Assembly: GCF_009753675.1 (NCBI RefSeq)
Contig: NZ_WQLV01000026.1
Coordinates: 1 to 37,073, forward strand
Direction: 5' to 3'
Source of the DNA: Parasedimentitalea huanghaiensis
GTDB taxonomy: Bacteria; Pseudomonadota; Alphaproteobacteria; Rhodobacterales; Rhodobacteraceae
Length of the DNA stretch: 37,073 bases
In this document: in pieces, positions 16,560-23,746 of the stretch
How positions within the stretch are numbered: the first letter of the stretch is position 1
How the letters are laid out: the number at the start of each line of letters is the position of its first letter
Translations under genes and position numbers: made by a program
The notes under the pieces: generated by a model
Seen by the model: the letters and a program-made list of their open reading frames with translations, nothing else
Database searches by the model: none
What the model was told of the DNA's origin: nothing

Positions 16560-18254
16560 TCAGGGGCTGGGGTCTGACCCAATTCGTATGGCAGGCCGCG
16601 TTTTCCGACTTTGATGGGTTGGTCTTGTTAAAGTGGGTTTTGACCTCGTTAGCCATCTTCGACAAGCCTCTTCAAGTCGTCTTGCTGTTTCTGCAAATCG
16701 CTCAAGCGTGTCTCTAACGCGGTCGCGAACCGATCGAATTCGCGCCTCAAATTCGCGAAGTCGTTCGGTGAGGTACTTGCACTCTTCAAACCAGTCTCGA
16801 AGGTGGTGTTCAGTTCTTCGACAGCGCGCAAGAGTGCGGTCTCGAAGGGCGTCAATTGGGGATGGGTCATGGTTTACCTCGTCACTGCTGTCTCGATGCA
16901 GACTGTCCCGCCGCTCGGGTTTGGCACTGGGCAGCCGGCCAGCTCGACGCCCCGGGGCAGGCTCAGAACCCGCCCCAATCCGCCAAGACCACGTGTCACT
17001 CTCACGCCATCCAAGCCAAAGGTCGCCAGATTGATCTGAGGCGATGTTGTTTCCGCTTTCGGGAATGTCAGTTGCACGGCCATCAAGAGCACCCAGGAGG
17101 TCAGCAAGACCCCCGCTAGATAAGTCGGCAGCATCGTCTTCCAAGTGACCGTCCGCCATTCCTTCCGGCTCGCGTCCAGATCTCTCACTGTGTCCCGTAT
17201 TTTCTCGGCTTGATCCTCGATCTGGGCCGCTGTCCGCCTTTGGATTTGATTGCTCAGCTCTTCGAGGCTTTGCAAATCTTGCGCGATTTTTCGCTGCGCG
17301 GCGTTCAACGCTTGCGTCAAATGCCGTTCGAAGTCGTGTAACATCTGCTGCGTCTGCGCTTCGGTTGCGTGGGATTGACTCTCGACCTTCGTTTGCAGGT
17401 TTTGCAGCAAAGTACTCATTTGCGGTCCAGTCTTCATGGAATATACGATCCTCTAGTCGGAATGTGTTCTGGCTGTCTGACGTGCCCGCGATCCTCATGG
17501 TGATCCGGGTGTCGCGCCGCCTGGGCTTACCGCCCTCGGTTTCAAAAGCGTCAGCCTTGCGGCGTTTCTCGAGCTGTTTTTCAGTCAGCGGCTTGAATTC
17601 GAAGTCATCCAGTTCTGCCAGGACAGTGCGAACATCAGCGTGGTTGTGGATTTCACCCGCTTCGATTTTTTGAACGACCAATGTCTGGATGGCTTCTTTA
17701 ATCTGCTTCCGGTCATCAAGGTCAAACACGGGTTTGGTCATCCGCTTTCGGCCCTGCTCTTCTGGGCTAACCCAGCCTTCGCACGCATTCCAATAGTCTC
17801 GGAAAGCGTTGAAGTAGGGTTCTGATCCGGGTGGGGCTGGGTTGAACGAGCGGTTGCCGTAAAGCTCAACGCGCGGGATCAGGAAGTGCAGCTCGACATT
17901 GCCCATATGCTGATGGCGGACCCAAAGGATATTGGCCTGATCCGCCTCCAATCCTGCAAAGGCGGCCTTCTCAAAACCCTGCATGACTGCCGCCTGCTGG
18001 CGGTCAGTGGGACCATCATCCGCATGGAACGCCACCACGCCAGATGTGTAGCGCCACTTGCGGGTGTTGCTGTCAATCAGGTGGCGAGTCAACTCGGGAT
18101 CACCGGCGATCAGCGCTGGCAACACCTCCCGCCGGACGGTGTGATTGGGAATACGCTTGCGGTCTTCGGTGTAGGCCGCGACTTCCGCCGCCAGCAAGTA
18201 TTCCACCGCAGCCGCGCCCGAGCCATCCCCATGATCAAAGAAGCGCACCATCAT
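16560..18254 (-). CDS. mobA: Mobilization relaxase (MOBP/HEN-like, MobA/MbeA type)
   Basis: A 564-residue relaxase that should nick oriT and lead the strand into a helper conjugation system. Motif III lies at 113-123, RHQHMGNVELH: H114, six residues, E121, one residue, H123. This matches the spacing of the H-E-N motif of ColE1 MbeA but with His in place of Asn. The catalytic Tyr is probably one of the N-terminal tyrosines (Y19 or Y28). Residues past about 270 are Arg-rich and low in order, and this stretch also encodes two proteins in another frame. Its start overlaps mobC by four bases. No primase or helicase domain is seen. Confidence 0.88.
   Translation of the reverse strand: MMVRFFDHGDGSGAAAVEYLLAAEVAAYTEDRKRIPNHTVRREVLPALIAGDPELTRHLIDSNTRKWRYTSGVVAFHADDGPTDRQQAAVMQGFEKAAFAGLEADQANILWVRHQHMGNVELHFLIPRVELYGNRSFNPAPPGSEPYFNAFRDYWNACEGWVSPEEQGRKRMTKPVFDLDDRKQIKEAIQTLVVQKIEAGEIHNHADVRTVLAELDDFEFKPLTEKQLEKRRKADAFETEGGKPRRRDTRITMRIAGTSDSQNTFRLEDRIFHEDWTANEYFAAKPANEGRESIPRNRSADAADVTRLRTAFDASVERRAAKNRARFAKPRRAEQSNPKADSGPDRGSSRENTGHSERSGREPEGMADGHLEDDAADLSSGGLADLLGALDGRATDIPESGNNIASDQSGDLWLGWRESDTWSWRIGAGSEPAPGRRAGRLPSAKPERRDSLHRDSSDEVNHDPSPIDALRDRTLARCRRTEHHLRDWFEECKYLTERLREFEARIRSVRDRVRDTLERFAETARRLEEACRRWLTRSKPTLTRPTHQSRKTRPAIRIGSDPSP
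16649..16870 (-). CDS. MobD/MbeD-like protein nested in relaxase gene
   Basis: A 73-residue protein encoded wholly inside the 3' end of the relaxase gene, same strand, different frame. It starts LTPFETALLRAVEELNTTFET and continues as a predicted coiled coil (FDRFATALETRLSDLQKQQDDL). This resembles the short coiled-coil MbeD/MobD proteins of ColE1-type plasmids, which lie in the same nested position. The ATG follows the stop of the MobB-like gene by three bases, and GAGG lies just upstream. Antisense or shadow frames would not be expected to show this family pattern. Confidence 0.65.
   Translation of the reverse strand: MTHPQLTPFETALLRAVEELNTTFETGLKSASTSPNDFANLRREFDRFATALETRLSDLQKQQDDLKRLVEDG
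16874..17419 (-). CDS. MobB/MbeB-like membrane protein nested in relaxase gene
   Basis: A 181-residue product read inside the relaxase gene in another frame. The N terminus MSTLLQNLQTKVESQSHATE resembles MbeB, followed by a long coiled coil to about 85. One membrane segment follows (about 98-118, LAGVLLTSWVLLMAVQLTF) and a Gly-rich tail. MbeB-type proteins stabilise the relaxosome and link it to the membrane. I take the Met at 17419 because it aligns with the family start; an upstream ATG at 17437 is possible. It runs directly into the MobD-like gene. The order relaxase/B/D repeats the overlapping ColE1 mob arrangement. Confidence 0.68.
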   Translation of the reverse strand: MSTLLQNLQTKVESQSHATEAQTQQMLHDFERHLTQALNAAQRKIAQDLQSLEELSNQIQRRTAAQIEDQAEKIRDTVRDLDASRKEWRTVTWKTMLPTYLAGVLLTSWVLLMAVQLTFPKAETTSPQINLATFGLDGVRVTRGLGGLGRVLSLPRGVELAGCPVPNPSGGTVCIETAVTR

Positions 18255-18607
18255 CGGGAATGGTCCTCAACGATTGTGGCCAGCTGACGCGTGACCGCCA
18301 ACAAGAGCGTGCGGACCGCAATCAGATCAATCGCACGCCCAGCCTTGCGGTCTATGTTGAGCGCATGGGAAATCTGATTGAGGTTGCTCCCCACACGCCC
18401 GACCGCTGCCAGGAGCGTGGGGTCAACTTCGGATGGCTGCGTGCGCCGCCGCATGGGTTCAGAGGACAAAACATGGCGGGTGTAATCCGAGAGGGAACGT
18501 TCTTCGGCGCGAGCCTTGTCCGCCCAGCCTGCACGTTCTTCTTCGGTGCATCTTACTCGCAGTAGCACCCTGCGAACCGTGCGCGGTTTTGGATCACGTC
18601 TCGCCAT
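18251..18607 (-). CDS. mobC: MobC-like relaxosome accessory protein
   Basis: A 118-residue DNA-binding protein with the MobC/MbeC pattern: basic N terminus (RRDPKPRTVRRVLLRV), a ribbon-helix-helix-like stretch (CTEEERAGWADKARAEERSLSDYTRHVL), then VGRVGSNLNQISHALN, which is strongly typical of MobC. It should bind oriT and help the relaxase open the strands. The frame is open from 18679, but the Met at 18607 has GAAGGTGG upstream and begins the conserved part. It overlaps the relaxase start (ATGA). The candidate oriT lies just upstream. Confidence 0.85.
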   Translation of the reverse strand: MARRDPKPRTVRRVLLRVRCTEEERAGWADKARAEERSLSDYTRHVLSSEPMRRRTQPSEVDPTLLAAVGRVGSNLNQISHALNIDRKAGRAIDLIAVRTLLLAVTRQLATIVEDHSR

Positions 18608-18770
18608 GACAACCACCTTCAGCGCACCCACGCGCCGGGTTTGGGGTGAAGGGGAAAGGGCCTGCCCATTCCCTTCCAAGGTGCACGTGGCGTAGCCACA
18701 CGCGTAACCTTGCTCCCTGAAGCTAAGGCAACGCTTTGCTTTATGTTCAACTGCTCCGCTAAGATTTGGA
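18608..18770. other. Candidate oriT region upstream of mobC
   Basis: A 163-bp non-coding gap with strong symmetry. GGGAAAGGGC (18652-18661) pairs with GCCCATTCCC (18664-18673) with one mismatch and a two-base loop. GTGGC and GCCAC around GTA (18688-18700) form a second hairpin. oriT sites of MOBP elements usually lie just before mobC and carry inverted repeats near the nick. No known nick consensus could be matched with confidence. Confidence 0.5.
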
Positions 18771-19553
18771 TCACCATTTCAGAGACGCCATGACCGCCTC
18801 TTTGGCAAACGCCGAGTCAATAGTGGCTTGTCTCGGCATTGATGCAACCTTGATGGGCTCATCTTCCTGCGCTCTTTTCTTAGTCTCTTTTGAATCTTCT
18901 CTTCTCTTCTGTGACGGCACCGTGGCGACACCCTGCACTGACGGTCTTGGGAGAACTTCAGTTGTGAGTATTGAGTAGCCGACATCAATGATTTCTGGAG
19001 ATGTATGCAGTGCTCTTCTCGCAATTTCAGCGTTGATTGCGTCTTTCAAATCAGGGTATCGAGGAAACACCCTAACCATAAAGTCGCGCAGCACTTCTAT
19101 CACCTCTGGCCCATGGTCACTCTCGGGGTCGTACTGCCCAGTACGAACCGCACTTCCACAAACAAACTCAGCCATCGAACGGGTCACTATTTTGGCGGTT
19201 GGTAGTTCGCTATTGAGGTAGCTTTTCGTTCGCGAGATGACCGTAGATTTGTTTTCCGGAGCGTAAGTTCCATAAAACCACCCGACCAGCCGGACGTAGC
19301 CGTGCTCATGATCGTATTCGATCAGCCTAGCTCTTACCAAGGCTTCAATCACCCGATCGATTTCATTTGGTGGGGTTAGACTCTCAAAGGAAAACTCTCG
19401 CTTAGGGTATCGGAATAAGCCCAGGTAAGTTGCGCGGAAACTAGTAAGGGCTGCGAAATATGCGGCTCTTGCGGTTGGATCTTCTGCCAACGCAATCCAT
19501 TCTTCAGTTTCATGGATTTTGCTTTGACATTTGACAAATTTCATTTCTGCCAT
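18771..19553 (-). CDS. Putative replication-initiator-like protein
   Basis: A 260-residue protein. The central part (about 35-110) reads as a winged helix: AALTSFRATYLGLFRYPKREFSF, then EIDRVIEALVRARLIEYDHEHGYVRLVGWFYG, as in phage replisome organizers and small plasmid Rep proteins. The C-terminal third is charged and low in order (QKRREDSKETKKRAQEDE). The frame is open from 19643, but the Met at 19553 has GAAGGA upstream. It sits between the excisionase-like gene and the mob genes, where IMEs often carry a rep gene for survival after excision. Assignment rests on fold pattern and context only. Confidence 0.5.
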   Translation of the reverse strand: MAEMKFVKCQSKIHETEEWIALAEDPTARAAYFAALTSFRATYLGLFRYPKREFSFESLTPPNEIDRVIEALVRARLIEYDHEHGYVRLVGWFYGTYAPENKSTVISRTKSYLNSELPTAKIVTRSMAEFVCGSAVRTGQYDPESDHGPEVIEVLRDFMVRVFPRYPDLKDAINAEIARRALHTSPEIIDVGYSILTTEVLPRPSVQGVATVPSQKRREDSKETKKRAQEDEPIKVASMPRQATIDSAFAKEAVMASLKW

Positions 19554-19703
19554 TGGTGTCGTTTCCTTCGTTCGACAAAAAGGAATGGTCTGCCAGCCCA
19601 GCTGACCTTCAGTTTTTGTGTTTGATTTAGGAACGAGTTTCATCTAAGTTTTTCTTGCTAGAACTAACCAGACGAAGCCTCGCTCTTGCGAGGTTTTGTT
19701 CGT

Positions 19704-19916
19704 TTAGGCGGTTGAATTTTCGTTAACCACCAGGACCTGATCGACCCAGACATTCAGGTCTGCGCCATGGTATTTGATACGCCGACCAAAGCGCAAAAAG
19801 TTAGGCCCCACTCTACGATGCCGCCATTGCGCTCTTTTGGTGCGAGGGGCGATTACATCAAGCTCAATGTCACTGTCATCGTAAACACGATCATTCTCAA
19901 ATATATTGGGACGCAT
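19704..19916 (-). CDS. Excisionase-like helix-turn-helix protein
   Basis: A 70-residue winged helix protein of the excisionase/AlpA-like HTH-17 class: KRAQWRHRRVGPNFLRFGRRIKYHGADLNVWVDQ covers the recognition helix and wing. The ATG at 19916 has AAGGA eight bases upstream and is preferred over the longer frame from 19970. Excisionases bend DNA at att sites and steer the integrase toward excision. Three genes from the integrase and on the same strand, this is the expected partner. Normal start of the class (ELAERLGVS-like helix) is replaced by a divergent DSDIELDVIAPRT. Confidence 0.65.
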   Translation of the reverse strand: MRPNIFENDRVYDDSDIELDVIAPRTKRAQWRHRRVGPNFLRFGRRIKYHGADLNVWVDQVLVVNENSTA

Positions 19917-19991
19917 TCGGATTGTCCTTGCATTGTTTCGTTCGATCCAATGCTGCCGGACTACGTTCAATCAACATACACTATTTTGGTT

Positions 19992-20699
19992 TTAGGAATC
20001 TTTTTTGTGCTGTTCGTACTCATCGCTGGTGACAAATTTGAGTATGGTTGGTTCGGGCAGCTTTATGCGTTTTGTTCGAGAAGCGGCCTTAAAAATTGAG
20101 GAAATCTCTTGAAAGACATTGTGCGCATCCGGCACTTTCCCTCTCACTCCACCAGATCGTGAAAAGTCACATCCGGCACGCCAGATAACGACGTATTGAA
20201 AAATGTCGCGATACTTTCTCCAAACCTGTTCAAGCCTATCAACACTGGTACGCCGTAGTGGCAATGGGAAATTATCCTTGAACTCTGGGTCATGCTCAAA
20301 AGCACCCCTAAATCCTCCGGGTGCCGTAAAAGCCGAAGAGACTGCGGCAAAGGCTTCGCTTTGGCTCGCACCGTTGATTACGCCGTCAATGACCATGCTA
20401 AGAGGTAAAATATCGCGTTCAATAACTGGCCAAATATTGTTCTCCGGGGCATCAATGAGGGCGCGCAAACGTTCCGTCTTTGCGAGAAACTTCAAATGGC
20501 TGGCCGTAATTGGCGCGTCCGCCTGTCCAGCTCTTTCTAGAACCCACTCTTGAAAGCACTTTGACAAGCCGCCCAGATACAAATCTTCAAAATCAAGCCT
20601 TCGAGACCGGGACACAAAAAGCGTCTCCAAAGCGAACCACTGCGCTCTTTCTGCATTCACAAATGCATGGCCGTCAGTTGGTACAAGAATTTCAGGCAT
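19992..20699 (-). CDS. Unknown island protein overlapping integrase
   Basis: A 235-residue protein of no recognised family. The ATG at 20699 overlaps the integrase stop in the eight-base word ATGCCTGA, so the two are probably translationally coupled; upstream in-frame codons to 20798 lie inside the integrase gene. It is mostly helical with several Trp residues and a conserved-looking FDEDLYLG-like FEDLYLGGLSKCFQEW segment near 40-55. There is no signal peptide or membrane segment. Tight linkage to the integrase suggests a role in control of integration, but nothing proves it. Confidence 0.65.
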   Translation of the reverse strand: MPEILVPTDGHAFVNAERAQWFALETLFVSRSRRLDFEDLYLGGLSKCFQEWVLERAGQADAPITASHLKFLAKTERLRALIDAPENNIWPVIERDILPLSMVIDGVINGASQSEAFAAVSSAFTAPGGFRGAFEHDPEFKDNFPLPLRRTSVDRLEQVWRKYRDIFQYVVIWRAGCDFSRSGGVRGKVPDAHNVFQEISSIFKAASRTKRIKLPEPTILKFVTSDEYEQHKKDS

Positions 20700-21873
20700 T
20701 CCTAGCAACAACCACGAAGTGGTTCCAATCGAGCAAAAGCTGTCGTCTCTTTTCAAGCAAATCAGATCGAGCATAGGCTCGCTCGACTTCAGTTCCAACT
20801 TTGTGTGCTAAGCTTAGCTCCGCCACTTCTCGAGAGACGCCTGGCTGCTCGGCGGACCAGTCTCTAAATGTTGAACGGAATCCATGCACTGTGATGCCTT
20901 CCACCTTCATTCGTCGCAAGAGCATCAACATTGCCATGTTTGACATTGGCTTGTGTCGTTTTTGGCCCTCGAACACCATCTCCGATCGCAACCTCCTCAG
21001 CGGCTCGACAATGGCGAGCATCTGGGGGGTCAGCGGAACACGATGTACTTGATCTGCTTTCATTCGCTCAGCTGGTACGATCCAAATTTGCTTATCGAAA
21101 TCGAACTCTTCCCATCGGGCATTGAGCACCTCACTTGTCCGACTCGCGGTCAGACAAGTGAACATGAGCGCTTTCGCGGCCATCGCGTCCTTTGTTGCTA
21201 ACTCGGCGTAGAAGGCAGGGACATCTGCCCAATGCATGGCTTTGTGGTGCTTCACCTTCTGCTTTACTTGAGGCAGCACCCGGGCATCGCGGATCGTCGT
21301 CACAGGGTTTTCACCATCTCGGAACCCTTTCGACTTCGCGACGTCCAGCACCGCTTTGATACGTTGCGCAAGGCGCTTGGCGGTTTCGTGCTTCGCGGTC
21401 CAGACTGGCAGTAAGACCTGTAGCACCTCGGGTTGACCAACCTCCGATACTGGCAACCGTCCTATCTTGGGAAAAGCATACTCGGCCAACGTATTGATCC
21501 ATTGCTGTCCATGTTTTGGGTTCTTCCAAGTTGGCAAACGCTCAATATGAACTTGTCGCGCGATCTCCTCGAAAGAGGGAATTTCCTGTCGTCCATTGTA
21601 GCGCGGATTGATGCCTCGTTTTGCCAATCTGCGATATTCCAAGGAGCGATCACGCGCTTCATTCAAGGTCACGACATCAGCGCCACCAAGCCCAAAGTCC
21701 GTCCGCAAAGGTTTGCCTTCGCGGTTGCGTTGACCCTTCACCGTGACACGCACAATCCAACGCCTTGCGCCAGATGGATCGACCACAAGGTACAAACCGC
21801 TCCCGTCACCGTGACGACCGGGGCCGAGGGTTCGGACCAAATTCTTTGTCAGCTTTCCGCCCAGGACAGCCAA
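20692..21873 (-). CDS. int: P4-type tyrosine integrase
   Basis: A 393-residue site-specific recombinase. An N-terminal arm-binding DUF4102-type domain (1-90) contains HGDGSGLYLVVDPSGARRW. A core-binding domain (about 100-195) follows, then the catalytic domain with R245 (ASRTSEVL), H330-G-F-R333, H357 (LAHKVG) and nucleophile Y367 (VERAYARSD). All catalytic residues are present. The start is a TTG at 21873 with GGGAG seven bases upstream, one base after the previous stop. The family integrates at tRNA 3' ends, and the tRNA-Ser gene with its duplicated end lies about 680 bp away. Confidence 0.95.
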   Translation of the reverse strand: MAVLGGKLTKNLVRTLGPGRHGDGSGLYLVVDPSGARRWIVRVTVKGQRNREGKPLRTDFGLGGADVVTLNEARDRSLEYRRLAKRGINPRYNGRQEIPSFEEIARQVHIERLPTWKNPKHGQQWINTLAEYAFPKIGRLPVSEVGQPEVLQVLLPVWTAKHETAKRLAQRIKAVLDVAKSKGFRDGENPVTTIRDARVLPQVKQKVKHHKAMHWADVPAFYAELATKDAMAAKALMFTCLTASRTSEVLNARWEEFDFDKQIWIVPAERMKADQVHRVPLTPQMLAIVEPLRRLRSEMVFEGQKRHKPMSNMAMLMLLRRMKVEGITVHGFRSTFRDWSAEQPGVSREVAELSLAHKVGTEVERAYARSDLLEKRRQLLLDWNHFVVVARNA

Positions 21874-21874
21874 G

Positions 21875-22396
21875 TCAGTCTCCCTTCATGTGTGGTAGGT
21901 ACTTTTGGTAAGTTGGGAGGTGGGCGATTAATTTCCTAATGGCATCATTGCCAATCTGATCAGCTTCTGCAGTAGTCCTTTGAGGGGCACAATTTGTCAG
22001 CAAAGCATTGACTTCACTCCAAGGCAGGATTCTTCGAAACTCGACGCCGTGTGGGTTTCCGTCTTTTGGTCTGATCTTTGCCGCCGCGACCGAAGCGGCC
22101 TCAAGCTGACCTAAGATTTTGCTATCTACTCCAGCCACCTCGGCCAACCAGAACATCATGGGGCTACACTTCAACCCGCTCCAGATTTTTGAAGGCTGGA
22201 ATGCCTTGCCGTCCAACTCATTCTCGCGCACTTTCAGGGAAAGCCAGCCGAGCCAGTGCTCTCTTTGGGAACCGTACCACTTGTCATGAAACCCTGCGCC
22301 GATCTGAATTCTCTGCTCTAGCGCGATTGTTCTGCCGGGCTCGCTTGGAAAACTTGCAACCAGCCTACGTAACTCAAAAATATCAATTCCAGACAT
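21875..22396 (-). CDS. Unknown protein upstream of integrase
   Basis: A 173-residue cytoplasmic protein of no recognised family. It has several Trp residues in the first half (DKWYGSQREHWLGWLSLKV) and a helical C-terminal end. Its TGA ends one base before the integrase TTG start, so the two genes are co-transcribed and probably coupled. It lies between tRNA-Ser and the integrase, inside the island. It could be a small regulator of integration or a host-interaction protein. Confidence 0.7.
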   Translation of the reverse strand: MSGIDIFELRRLVASFPSEPGRTIALEQRIQIGAGFHDKWYGSQREHWLGWLSLKVRENELDGKAFQPSKIWSGLKCSPMMFWLAEVAGVDSKILGQLEAASVAAAKIRPKDGNPHGVEFRRILPWSEVNALLTNCAPQRTTAEADQIGNDAIRKLIAHLPTYQKYLPHMKGD

Positions 22397-22556
22397 CGAT
22401 CAGCCCCTCAAAAATACCACGATTTCTACCACGCAATGAATAGAAACGAGTCTAATCGAAGAGAAATGAAAAGCAACAACGAATGCAGATATACCAACAA
22501 AAACAGCCCCGTAAGGGGTTGAATGAGTACCAACAGAATTGAATGAAAATGGTGGG

Positions 22557-22570
22557 TGGCGGAGACGAAG
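22557..22570. repeat. attR: tRNA-Ser 3' end, 14-bp repeat
   Basis: Right copy of the TGGCGGAGACGAAG repeat, here forming the CCA end, discriminator base and part of the acceptor stem of tRNA-Ser(GCU). The tRNA stays intact after insertion. Confidence 0.8.
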
Positions 22571-22644
22571 GGATTCGAACCCTCGAACGCTTGCACGTTA
22601 CTCCCTTAGCAGGGGAGCGCCTTCGACCACTCGGCCACGTCTCC
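22557..22644 (-). tRNA. tRNA-Ser(GCU)
   Basis: Complete class II tRNA of 88 nt with encoded CCA. The acceptor stem GGAGACG pairs with CGTCTCC. The D arm is GCCGAGTGGTCGAAGGC. The anticodon is GCT (22608-22610 on the complement) in a CCCCT/AGGGG-type stem. A long variable arm (GTAACGTGCAAGCGTTC) and a T arm with GGTTCGAATCC follow. Its 3' end is the island's attachment site. It reads serine AGC/AGU codons. Confidence 0.97.
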
Positions 22645-22807
22645 GTTGATCGGTATATCCGCGCAGTGGCTCCGAGAACAAGGGAAAAAAGTCCATTTTT
22701 TGATTTTTCTTGCGGGCCGAGCGATGGCCCTGTGAGGGCGCGTCAACAAAGGGAAATTGTCGGATGTGGTCGGACCCAGAAATCAACAACACGGCCAGGC
22801 GGCGGGG

Positions 22808-23731
22808 TTAAGGCAGGAGAGCCAAGCGTTTGAGGAATAGAGATTTTACTTCACTTGACTGAACATCAATACAGACGTCAACCGGGGGGCGTTTGTTGTC
22901 AGGTGCCGCGAGAGTTGCGCCTGATGTTTCGCCTTCGCATGAAACACGTAAAGGAGTGGAAAGGGTCGTGAACAGCTGCGGATGGGTGCAGGCTATAACT
23001 GCTGCCGGATCGTGGAGCGAGCAGCCGTCCAACTTGTCGACAGATTCATAGAATTTCAGGTAGAATACCGACATTTGTTGCAGCATGCCGCCCAGTTCAG
23101 GGGATTGGGCTGCAATAGCGGAAAAGTCGGACTTTGTGCAGAGGATCCGATGGGTGACGTCCAGCCCGACCATTACCACGTTGGCGCCAGAACTAAACAC
23201 TACATCAGCCGCATGTGGGTCGTGATAGATGTTGGCCTCAGCGTGGGGGGTGATGTTGCCTCCTTCGTGAAGAGAGCCGCCCATGATCACAATCCGTGCA
23301 ACGTTTTTCGCAAATTCAGGGTCACGTTGAATAGCGTGAGCGATGTTGGTCAGCGGTCCGATTGGACAAACAACCAGCTCTCCCTTGTGCTCACGCGCCA
23401 TTCGGCACAGAAATTCAGTGGCATCCTCGTCAATCTGCTGATGTTTAGGAGTGGCTGCCGGAATGTCGCCGAACCCCTCATCTCCATGCACATGCGCTGA
23501 TGGTGTAAAGGGTGGAAGCGCTAACGGCGTCTCGGCGCCATGAGCTACCGGCAAGTCCAGTCCTGTGGCCTCAAGCAGGCGCAAGGCGTTACGAGTGGCG
23601 GTTGGTGTCGACACATTGCCAAAAACCGTGGTCAGCCCCAGCAATTCGACTTCCGGCGCAGCTGCGGCATAGAAAATCGCCATGGCGTCGTCGATGCCCG
23701 GATCGGTGTCTATGATCATCTTGACTGTCAT
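22808..23731 (-). CDS. Nucleoside hydrolase
   Basis: A 307-residue inosine/uridine-preferring nucleoside hydrolase. It splits the N-glycosidic bond of ribonucleosides for base and ribose salvage. The Ca-binding signature DTDPGIDDA (8-16) is complete. There are also the HGAETPL and IVIMGGSL stretches of the family and the DPAAV/HDPAA motif with a metal-binding Asp near 254. Length is normal for the family. GGAG lies six bases before the ATG. It starts 15 bases after the ychF stop, so it is probably the second gene of that unit. Substrate preference cannot be read. Confidence 0.92.
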   Translation of the reverse strand: MTVKMIIDTDPGIDDAMAIFYAAAAPEVELLGLTTVFGNVSTPTATRNALRLLEATGLDLPVAHGAETPLALPPFTPSAHVHGDEGFGDIPAATPKHQQIDEDATEFLCRMAREHKGELVVCPIGPLTNIAHAIQRDPEFAKNVARIVIMGGSLHEGGNITPHAEANIYHDPHAADVVFSSGANVVMVGLDVTHRILCTKSDFSAIAAQSPELGGMLQQMSVFYLKFYESVDKLDGCSLHDPAAVIACTHPQLFTTLSTPLRVSCEGETSGATLAAPDNKRPPVDVCIDVQSSEVKSLFLKRLALLP

Positions 23732-23746
23732 GGCGCTCTCCGTGGC

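Larger units (their letters stand above)
2047..22570. mobile_element. Mobilizable genomic island (IME) inserted in tRNA-Ser(GCU)
   Basis: A 14-bp direct repeat, TGGCGGAGACGAAG, occurs at 2047-2060 and at 22557-22570. The right copy is the 3' end of an intact tRNA-Ser gene including its encoded CCA, and the left copy has no tRNA attached. Between them lie a P4-type integrase next to the tRNA, an excisionase-like HTH, a replication-initiator-like gene, a candidate oriT, MobC and relaxase genes, and a large restriction/defence operon. This is the expected layout of an integrative mobilizable element. There are no type IV secretion genes, so transfer would need a helper conjugative system. Boundaries are read directly from the repeat; mobility is inferred. 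Confidence 0.85.

Noticed and set aside
16633-18565. Several long plus-strand frames across the mob region
   Set aside because: They lie opposite the relaxase, MobB/D and MobC genes and show Arg/Ser/Cys-rich shadow composition.
19678-19700. CCTCGC/GCGAGG hairpin followed by TTTTGTT
   Set aside because: Looks like a plus-strand terminator, but no plus-strand gene ends there; on the minus strand it has no T run, so no call was made.
22982-23500. 172-codon plus-strand frame
   Set aside because: Antisense to the nucleoside hydrolase; no domain.
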